The notes below the pieces were generated by a model, which was given only the letters and a program-made list of their open reading frames with translations, ran no database searches and was not told the DNA's origin. A stretch of 64,000 bases of DNA from Aphanomyces cochlioides (taxonomy: Eukaryota > Oomycota > Saprolegniomycetes > Saprolegniales > Verrucalvaceae), in assembly GCA_019828595.1 (NCBI GenBank), contig JAHQRK010000004.1, positions 1,798,001 to 1,862,000 on the forward strand. The letters are read 5' to 3'. Shown in pieces: positions 54,892 to 64,000 of the stretch (its first letter is position 1; every line of letters starts with the position of its first letter). A program made the position numbers and the translations under genes.

Positions 54892-57800
54892 TCAGGAATT
54901 TTCAGCTGTGGCATGGATTTCTTCATGACACGGACCGATCGGCGGTAGAGCATGGGCTAACGCTCGCTCTAAGTCACTTTTAGACGGTCCAGAGGCTGGT
55001 AATACGACTGAAATAGGGTGCTTTATAGGCCCATGCTGCTCTGGTGCATCGCTGGATAATGTTGCGGTGGTACGAAAGTTTGTTGTTTCGGAGGCATCAT
55101 CAGTTTGGCCAACTTGCAGGTCAGCCATTTCATTTGGTGTCGTGGAATTTGTCGGAATAGTGCTCATGTTCGAGTTCTGAGATGGATTAGAGTTCACTAA
55201 TGCTCTTTGGTTGGCTTTCGACATGGTCGCCTTATTGCCATGGGTAATTCTTATATGTCGTTTTGACCCAGGAATGCGCCGAACAGATTGAAGTTTGGTT
55301 GGTGCCTTGTCCTCATTTTCAACAGGCACAACGTGGGATTTCCGAAAGAGTTGCCACGTACGAACAATTTGTCTTATTCCTACACTGTTTGAGGCTGGAT
55401 CCTTCGCATTGTCTGTAGAAAGCTTCGTTAACGAAGGGCCATGAAAAGCGAAGTGAGTGTCTTTATGAATGTGGTCGGAGCACTCTTCACAAAGTCCCTG
55501 AAGGCAAAGTTTGCAGTAGAGAGATGACGGTTGAACTTCACAATGCTGACACAAGATTTGATATCCACGCTGTGTTTGATCGTCTTCTTCCTCAGTGTCA
55601 TCTGGCATTTGTCTAACAAAGAGTCGGAGAAAATGACGGAACATAACCTCAGCTTGATCAATACTTGTGGGAGCCACAAATAGTAGCTCTTTCCCCATTC
55701 TCTCTATAATTGAGTACACGTGTCCTCCGACGTCACTAGGGCCATGAAGATCTCTCAGAGTTATATCATGATTTGCGACAGCATCCCAAGAAATGGCAAC
55801 ACACTCGGCGAATTGAGGATGCTCATTCATTGCCAAAAGAAAGTCCGATGATGAGAGAGCTAACAAATCACTCGCTCTTAGCGTGACAACTGAGTATCGA
55901 CAAAAGCTGGAGGCAAGAAATCCCTCTTCTCCAAAGAATTGTCCATCCACATATCGAGTCGGACAGAAGTTGGGTGTTGTGCAAGCTGTAATTAGGTTCC
56001 CCTTCGAAACAAAATACATGGTTTGTCCAATGTTGCCTTGAACTATGACCGACTCTCCAGCAGGATACCCTACGAAATGTCTAAGAACACACACACACAC
56101 TTTGTACCTTCGTAGACTAGTCGTTGCGCAATGCTATGCATAACCATGTCCAGTCCCAATGCGTTCTCACAGAGAGGACGAATATACCGCATCGAAAAGC
56201 GAGCCAAGCTTAATCTCGCAATTTGTATACATGCTTGAGAGCGTATTCGAGAAGGTAATTGCTCCAGTATTGATTGATACGCCACACCTTGTTGCGATGA
56301 CCACCAGTACGCTAAATAAATATGCACCCGTGATTGCAATGACCTATCCATCCTTTTTCGAGCTAAGAACTCCATTATGTTCATTTGGTTGATTTTGAAT
56401 TCGACTTCGTTTTGAATGAGATAAATACACAATGTTGACCCTTCGCCAATAACATATCCCATCACAAATACACCGAAGATTGATATGATGAAAGTGAAGG
56501 CAAACTCGAGCATATCTTCTGGTTCATAAACAATTCCGATTCCAGTGTACATTGTTCCAGAGTAATATAGGCACCGCAAAAGCTGGTGAATTGAAAACAC
56601 GACGTCCGAATTATCGCCGTGGTTTGTTGGCTACAAAAACGTATTACATTTCTAACAACTTGAAATCTTACATTAAAATATTCAACAGGGAGGGATGAAT
56701 TCCATTCCGATGCGAATCCCTCGATAAATGTCAATCCGAAATATCCACATGCAGTCCAGTAGCATATAATGAAATAGTATAATGCCAGTAACTTCAGTCG
56801 ATTCACTTCGTAGGACATGCTGAATAAATTCACTTCATTGATTGCGGAGGTCAACTGGCGCAACTTGATGAAACGATTGAAGCGAAGCAGTGTCGAGTTC
56901 TGTACAAGCGAGGAGAACATGTACTCCAAAGGCAGGATGGTAAATACATCTGCAATAACCCCTAATTTATCGTGGTGAAGTCGGTGCTCATAAAATTCAC
57001 GAGAGGCAACAGTTTCTTTCAGCTGCGACTTGAACAAGATGTCATAAGCAAACACAATGTCCGTTGTAAAGTCCACCGCCTATGAGTGATACATCAGTCA
57101 GATCTATGCAAATCTATCCTTACGCTAAAAATGATAGTTGTCGCTGACGCCTTTCCTCCGTGCCCAAATGTTACAAAGTAAGGGACACTCAAAGCAATGT
57201 ACAACTGGCAACAGCACATTGTCTTCAAGTAATTTCGATAAAAGTTGGACTGAACTTCAACATTCAAGATTTGATCTGAGATCTTCTTCAGCCATGGATT
57301 TCGTGAAAGCGATCGAGAGAAGGATACATATGATGCAAATCGACTAGAGACGGCTTGAAGATTGTCACCATTCTGACCAACATTACTTAATAGTACTTCA
57401 CTGGTTGTTCGCTGGTTTCCAGTCTTTTCTAGAGTAAATTTTGCTTGCTGTTTCTCGTATATGACCCCGACAATTTCCATTACTTTAGCTTTCCACTCCG
57501 GGTGTTGTGCAAAAACAGATTCTAAGTGTTTTCGAGACAACTTGTAGAGTGTACAAAATGTTTTTGCTTCAATAGACGCATTTCTTGGTTGATCCGAAAA
57601 AAGAGATTTCTCGCCAAAAAATGAGCCAGCATGTAATTCGTTTACCTTCATCCCTTTCTGATGAGTGAAAGCACCGCGAATTCCATGATTATTGTCATTT
57701 TTTTCAAAAGCAACGTATACTTCTAGACATCCAGTGAATATGAAGTACATTTCGACACCAATCTCATTTTGACGACACACCACTTCACCTCTTGTCACAA

Positions 57801-60800
57801 GTATCTGGCAAAGTTGTCTAACCAATGATCTTGTAACGTTTGAGCTAGCATTTTCGTCCTTAAAGAACGGTACCTTCTTCAACATTGGTGTTAACAAAAA
57901 TAGACGAATGTCCGCCACAAGGGAGGGTGGTAGACATTTAGTTAATACATGTTCCTCGTGAATGCTATGGAATAACCGATAGAAGTAGTAGTGTTGAATT
58001 TTGGATTTCATGTCTTCAGTAAATTCAAAATAGCCCGTCAATTTGCGAACGTAATTGAGGTTACTGTAGAACAGACGATTGTTGCCTTCCGTTACTTGTA
58101 CAATGTCAAGTAAATTTCCCACAACATAAGCAAGCAAAAATACTCCAAGTGTTTGGACTACCGCCTAAGAAATGTAAGGTGAAGGAGTAATTACAAATGT
58201 ACCGTGAAAAGGTATTCAATCGGAGTCTCAGGGTATTGACCAGGCTCAAATCCAAGAAGAAGGCCTAATCCCCAATAGAGGGCCCTTCTATACTTAGAAA
58301 ATGTCGATAATTCGTGATTTCGTAAATCCAACTCTGCGCCTGGAAGCCATCGATCATGACCAAATTGAGAGTCTTGAATAAATCCAAAAATGGTCGATGC
58401 GTTACTACCAAAATTGTACCACGTGCATCCAATGTAATGAGATAGCAAGCAGATGTAAAAAACCAGCTTGAAAACCCTAATTTGAATATTGATTGAGTAA
58501 TAGTGCCGCTCCAGGTGCTCAATTTGAGATGACAATTTGAAAAGTCTCAGCAACTTATTTATATTCCAAGCTTCAGATCGCTTCTCCAAAAAAGCATTGA
58601 CCAAGTTTATAGGAAGGACAGCCAACACATCGATAATAAATCCTAAAGAACGAAAATATCGTTTGCGGATTTTAGATATGTCCATAACCTACAGTTCTCA
58701 CGTAAGCCCACAATTGGTTGCATTGTCGCACCTTATTTCCATACGAAAAGTAACCCGTTCGAGTCTTCAAAGCGATATCAACTAAGAAACAAAATTCAAG
58801 TACAAAAGAAATACTGTCTGATGGACCAACGTCTTGGACAGTGAAGCCAAATGCCATGTAATAAGGTACTCCTATACTTTGGTACACCATACCAATGAAA
58901 AGGATAGTCTCCCAAAACACGGAAAACTTTGAGTCAGGATTGATCACTACAACTTTTGTCGTTTTGCTCAAGCTACTGAGTTCCGTAGGATTAAGAAGTT
59001 TCGACATAGCTCGGTGTTCACCCGACCGTTTCTGTTCACGGCGCAAAGCGTTTTCGCAAAAGGATGGGAATGCTTGGTTGATTAATGCAAGCGTTGTTCG
59101 AGATATCATTGCAATGACACAGGCGCTACGCGCAAACGCCTGGTCATTGTGAACGACGTCCTCGCAATCCAAGTGTAAACTGGAACATCCAAAAAAGTCT
59201 CCTACAGATCAGAAATTTGAAGACATGTGAGGCCAAGCCAAACTGACCTGGTTTCAAGTCGCGCGCTGGCACTGTGTCAGAAGGTTGAATGTGTCGTCCA
59301 ATTGCGCATTGTCCAACGACAAGGATGTACAGCGAGTCAGCATAATCGCCAAAACGATAAATTATTTCCCCTTGACCGTACAAATGAATAATAAGTTTGT
59401 CCAAAAGTAGCTTTGAGACGGTCTCAAACTTATCGCTAATATGATCCATACGCTGCACAATATCCAGCATTGGTGAGAACATGAAGGTGTAGATTTCATG
59501 TTGCATACTGTGTGGTAGTTCACCCAGCAGAGAATTTATATTGGCTCCTCGATGGGCACTCCACCAAAAGTCTAAGTAGGCTGAGACTCGCTGATGCATG
59601 TTCAACGAGGCCTTTTGCTTGTGCAAAAAATGCAATATTCGAGAACGGGTGGACAGAAATTCCATTTGCTCAATTGCAGATGCTGTCACACACTTCTGAA
59701 CATCATCAATAATCAAAGAGATAAGAAGCATGCCACTCAACATGAGCACAAACGCCAAGATAAATTCCCACAGATTTTCAGGCTCTAATGTTCGACCTAA
59801 ATTTGTGAGACACACGGCGCCGTATTGAAGAGCCCTTGTATATTGCTTAAGAATGATTTCACCAACAAGAGGGTCGCCCAATGGCACAAATCGTACACCA
59901 TCCATATAATTATAACCCAAAAGATGTCCGGTCGAGTTATCAACAACTTTTTGTAGCTGTAGGGTCTTTGGAGGAAGCCATCCATGTTCATTTGCGTCAT
60001 AGCCGACTACAAGCGCCAAAGAGTGGGCCATACATCCAGCAATGTGATAACACAAGAACAACCCAAGTCCGAGGAGAAACAGGCGCCTTCGGCTGTTTAT
60101 CCGAACGAAAAGTGCAAGTTCTTCGAAGTCTTCGCCGATTTTATAGAACCTTTCGATGGTAATCATGTCAGGTATACTGCAATATAAACGAATTTACCTT
60201 AGTAGGCGGATAAAACGAAGCTTCAAGTGCTGCGAAGGAAATATCACCCACCAGGGAAATGCACATATAAAATCAAAATAGAAGGATGCACGTAAATAAT
60301 TCTGAGCACACAAAGGCGGGTCCATGATTTGTTCCGCATCCAAAACAAACGAAAGGTTAAACTTGCCGTACATGTCAAGCCAAAGTACGACATCTGCTAG
60401 TGTGTTAAGAAGCAAGACGGAGATAGGATAATCGATGAGCTGAAATGTATTGAGAAGAGGAACCGTGGAAACGTTGTACAGAGTTGTAATCTATGTTTGA
60501 GTGAGTGTCACATCGAAGTTACAGCTGCAGTACCATGGTTCCAACAAGCCAAGCCAGACGAAATCTAGACTTACGGTTTATTGCAGTTCGCAGAAGAAAC
60601 TTTTTCCACTTGATGAAATTTTTTATAGAGGGCTCATCAACAGATTTGTCTTTCATAGAGGCTGGTGCACCATTCAGCTTATCTTGACTTGAACTCGGTA
60701 CACCCTTATTGTCCTGACCGACAAAGGCTCCGTACGCTTTTGCGCGTTTGTTCACAGCATCCATTTTCAACGAGTTCTTTTTCGCGGCTTCAGAATTCTG

Positions 60801-62607
60801 CATGTCCATTTCCTCCAACAAAGCCGTGACGCATGCCATGATTTGAGCTTCGAATTGAGGATATGCTCGCAATACTCGGCGAACATGCGAACGAGAGAGT
60901 TTGTGCAAAATACAGAATGTTGCAGTAACGACTGTCAGTGCATGAGATCATATGACAAGGCATAGGATATCATACCGTTTGCAGTACGCACTTGGTTTGT
61001 AAAAAGCGAGAGTTCTCCAAAAAATCCTCCCTTCCTTAATTCACGAACCTTTCATGACAAGTTATTACGATTCATAATCATAATGCGTTTGCACCTTTAT
61101 ATCGTTGATAAGGACCGCTAGCACACCAGACTGGACAAAATACATTTCCTCCCCTTGCTCTCCTTTACTGCACACGACATAATTTGTTGGCAAAGATTGT
61201 GTCTCCATCAAGTCGATAAGAGCTCGAGTGAAGGCAGTGTCGCAACATCTGAAAAACGGGATATTCGACACCATACTCTTGAGTAGAGTAAACTTGACGT
61301 CTTTGGCAATTGAAGGACAAAGAAGTTTCATGGTATTGCGATCGTTAGTATCACCGCTGTTGAAGCCATTCTTCAAGAAATTTGATCAGGAAGCAACGAA
61401 GACAGGAACACGTACCTCTAAGAACTCGACGGCTCGCTCTTGAACATCTTGTGGAATCCGATGAAACGATAGTATGTAGCGCAGCTGATTTATCTTTGCA
61501 TCGAATTTCTCGACACTGTTTGTATCGCACTTGGAAATCATGAACAGAGTTCCACAAATGTACACAAAGAGTAAAAAACCACCAAGCATGACAACCAGCA
61601 TGAAAAGCGTTTGTAGTAGAGTTCTTGGAATTTCACCCTCAAGGCATTTCGAAACAAGTCCACTTGACCTACCATATCATATAAGATAGTTTAAAAAATT
61701 GCACTTGATACCAAAAAAGTGCTGCAAAGTACTCGGTCAGGAGCCGGTGGTGACCATGCTCCGATTCGTCATGGATCTTCCACACATCATCTTCGTCTCC
61801 ATCTCCATGAGTTTTCCCGAATATCACGTAGAAACATGCAATGTAATGGCAAAAGAAAAAGCTAACTACGACCATCTTGACGCTTTTGCAAAATTTGAAG
61901 TACAGAGCGAAAACCTGCAAATAAGTTATTTCGACTTCATCGTAAGATTTCCGTACCTTGTCGAACTCAAGAGTATAGGCTGGAATGCGACGCAAGCGAA
62001 GTAATTTGTTCACCAGAATGACTCCACATGCTTGGTCGCTCGCAAATGAGAAGAATGACAGCGGTATGAGGGCGAGCAAATCAAGAGGAAACTGGTACGA
62101 ATGAATATATCGTCGTTGCGTACTGGTAGAGTTTCGAACGAGGTCGCCTGCTACATAATAGCCTGTGTGCAGCTGTACGTAAATGTCAATCGCAAAGAAG
62201 ATCTCGAACGACATCAATGCATTTGTGAGCCACGTTTCGTGGCAAATATCTGGGTTGATCACATTGAAACATAAGAGCATGGGCACAACCCACGAGTCGT
62301 ACAGAACGATGGCAAGTAACCAAGCGTTCCATATTGATATGCCGTTCGAGTCTGGGTCAATTGTTCTTGTTTTCTGTCGTGTGATTTCCCAAGACAGTGC
62401 ACCATGTTCGAGCATGAAGCTGCTAAAACTATCATGATCTAGTGACCGTCGCATTCGAAATCTGGTTCGAGCAGTGCTGGGAAACAGTGATGGCAGCGCC
62501 GCCGGCTGCACACTTGGCCTTGACCCCATCGTTTCACGCTCAGTTGTTACATGCTGAAACGACACCAAGCCGTTTCGCATAAATTTTATTGACAGACTGT
62601 TTTGCAT
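54892..62607 (-). CDS. Four-repeat CNBD ion channel with C-terminal B-box, copy 2
   Basis: Tandem paralogue of the gene at 46261, same strand, roughly 2,250 residues in about 20 exons. It starts MQNSLSIKFMRNG. Repeat order, C-linkers and pore text match: I ALFWSSGLVSKCLEGEIP, II CLTNLGRTLEP, III GLLLGFEPGQYPETP, IV MYTGIGIVYEP. Nucleotide-site remnants vary: I FFGELSLFTNQVRTANG, III FGEKSLFSDQPRNASIEA, IV FGEEGFLASSFCRYSVV. The B-box (CQHC...CKLC...CEECSDHIH, about 55440-55556) is conserved with copy 1, including all six Cys and the His ligands, while the following tail diverges. It is divergent from the eIF5B gene by about 290 bp. Membrane location is certain from the helices; ion selectivity is not. 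Confidence 0.85.
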
Positions 62608-62896
62608 TGAAACATCTCATGGATTACTGCTTTCGATCAATCCAAGAGCATCTTACTGCGCTATTGACAGAGCTTCGGTCGACAAGATCGTGCGATTCCC
62701 GAAGGATCTGAGGGATCTTGGCCCTGTCCAAATCCAAGTAGAAATGTCACGCTTACTTTAATCAAGTAATTTTAAATCCATTGATAAAAAAATTTCATTG
62801 GCTGGAATTTCCGCTATAGCCAATCACTCGCATTTTTCAAAAGCTTGGACTGCGGAGTCCGTCAGAGAACATCACCGTCTCAACACTTGTCGCTCA

Positions 62897-64000
62897 ATGC
62901 CGCCGAAGAAAGGAAAGAAAGCGCCGACCACCAAGAAGGCAGCTAGTGGAGGTGACGACGATTGGGACGACGTCTTGAATGAATTGGCGACGTCTACTCC
63001 TGCCTCTGCGCCTCCTCCAGCCGCTTCTGCTGGTGTAGAGCAACTGGTGGCTGAAAAAACGGAAAGTTCCGTCGGCGATGCCGTTGCCGCGGCATTGGCC
63101 AGTATGGGCATCAGTGCAGACTCTGCCGCGGATAAGAAGAAGAAGAAGGACAAGAAGAAGAAGAAGGATGGCGACAAGGCTGAGTCTGCACCTGCTGCAG
63201 CTGCAGCACCCGCTCCTGGTCCAAAGAAACCTCTCTCTGCTGCTGCCAAGGCGTTGCTTGAACGCCAGGCCGCTCAAAAAGCAGAGGAAGAGCGCTTGAA
63301 GAAAATTCAAGAGGAAGAAGAACGCAAATTTCGCGAAGCAGAAGAAGCGCGTCTCGAAGCGATTCGCAAAAAGGAAGAAACCGCTGAGCGCAAGCGACAA
63401 GCCAAGAAGGCTAAGATTGAAGCGCAAAAGGCTGAAGGAACTTACATGACCAAGGCGCAGAAGGAAAAGGCTAAGCGTGCACAAGCCGCTTTGGAAGCCA
63501 TGAAAGCCCAAGGTCTCATTGACATTGCCGCTGAAGGAGCCGTCAAGCCCAAGGTTACATATGAAAACAAAAAGAAAACACCGAAAAAGACTGAAGAGGT
63601 TGAAGAAAAACAAGTCAAGAAGGAAGAAGAGGAAACCAAGGATGAAGCCCCTGACGATTGGGACGCCGAGAGCGAAAAGGCTGCCGAGGAAGAGGATGCT
63701 CCAGATGATTGGGATGCTGAAGAATGGGATGACTCTGCGCTCTTGGATAAGATCGGACAAAAGGTCAAGGAAGAAGAAGACGACGAGGTGGAAGATTTGA
63801 TTGAACTTGAACGACGCCAAGAAGAAGAACGCTTGCGCCAGGCCGGTTTGGCCTTGGCTAAACGCCAAGCCGAACAAGAAGCCGAAGCCGCCAAGTTGGA
63901 AGAAGAGGAACGCAACCGATCCAAGTTGCGTCAGGAAGAAGAGCGCAAAAAGCGTGAAGCGGCCGAACGCCGTCAACAACGTGACGAAGCAGCACGTGCT
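62897..64000 (+). CDS. Translation initiation factor eIF5B, N-terminal part (cut by window edge)
   Basis: ATG at 62897 opens MPPKKGKKAPTTKK and the frame stays open to the right edge (over 360 codons). The text is the charged, low-complexity N-terminus typical of eIF5B: Lys runs near residues 85-97, Glu/Arg/Lys helices (ERLKKIQEEEERKF), the motif YMTKAQKEKAKRAQAALEAM and repeated APDDWDAE acidic blocks. The GTPase domain lies beyond the window, so the identity rests on the N-terminal pattern alone. eIF5B joins ribosomal subunits at the start codon. Being a housekeeping gene it marks the edge of the channel cluster. Confidence 0.75.
   Translation, partial: MPPKKGKKAPTTKKAASGGDDDWDDVLNELATSTPASAPPPAASAGVEQLVAEKTESSVGDAVAAALASMGISADSAADKKKKKDKKKKKDGDKAESAPAAAAAPAPGPKKPLSAAAKALLERQAAQKAEEERLKKIQEEEERKFREAEEARLEAIRKKEETAERKRQAKKAKIEAQKAEGTYMTKAQKEKAKRAQAALEAMKAQGLIDIAAEGAVKPKVTYENKKKTPKKTEEVEEKQVKKEEEETKDEAPDDWDAESEKAAEEEDAPDDWDAEEWDDSALLDKIGQKVKEEEDDEVEDLIELERRQEEERLRQAGLALAKRQAEQEAEAAKLEEEERNRSKLRQEEERKKREAAERRQQRDEAARA

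Noticed and set aside
46261..62607. Eight separate channel genes
   Set aside because: The joins between repeats are short introns or continuous exons; no start, stop or intergenic gap separates repeats except at 54406-54891.
62894..63979. 361-codon open frame on the minus strand, Phe/Leu-rich
   Set aside because: It is the mirror of Lys/Glu-rich codons of the eIF5B N-terminus and not a membrane protein.
1..64000. CRISPR arrays, rRNA or tRNA genes, bacterial operons
   Set aside because: No regularly spaced direct repeats or recognisable tRNA/rRNA sequence were seen, and the spliced gene structure is eukaryotic.

Overview
The window looks like nuclear DNA of an oomycete, most likely from the flagellated Saprolegnia/Aphanomyces side. 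This is inferred from gene families (folate-biopterin transporter, UNC-93-like transporters, many cyclic-nucleotide and voltage-gated channels, IQ/ankyrin and EF-hand proteins), from dense gene packing on both strands, and from many very short introns (about 40-50 nt, GT...AG). Most genes are split into small exons. The models below come from hand-joined exons whose phases add up, and they are more reliable in the exon bodies than at exact splice sites or start codons.

Layout. 0-8 kb: an N-myristoylated TKL-type kinase (cut by the left edge), a divergent pair of IQ-motif proteins (one with ankyrin repeats), a small membrane protein and a small secreted LRR protein. 8-26 kb: an accessory region with five UNC-93-like transporter copies in mixed orientation (one clean, one nearly clean, one with a transposon in its last codons, two decayed), two secreted Cys-rich repeat proteins, a 42-bp perfect palindrome, and a 2.56-kb terminal-inverted-repeat element with an 8-bp target duplication that carries a decayed tyrosine recombinase gene. 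26-46 kb: a small acidic/basic protein, a folate-biopterin transporter, an EF-hand protein, an FAD monooxygenase interrupted by two TGA codons, a voltage-gated K+ channel, a glutathione S-transferase, a mitochondrial-type release factor, a sucrase/ferredoxin-like protein, a Tudor/coiled-coil/EF-hand protein and a second K+ channel. 46-62.6 kb: two tandem, very long genes. 62.9 kb to the end: the N-terminal part of eIF5B.

The most striking content is the tandem pair at 46.3-62.6 kb. Each gene appears to encode one polypeptide with four six-transmembrane channel repeats, each followed by a C-linker and a cyclic-nucleotide-binding-like domain, and each ends in a B-box zinc finger and a low-complexity tail. 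The four-repeat plan recalls animal sperm CNGK channels. However, none of the eight pore loops has the GYGD/GFGD filter, and the four filters differ from each other while being conserved between the two paralogues. Together with two Kv channels carrying an EF-hand and coiled coil, and several IQ (calmodulin-binding) proteins, the window is rich in ion-channel and calcium-signalling genes. A role in zoospore or flagellar signalling is plausible, but that is inference.
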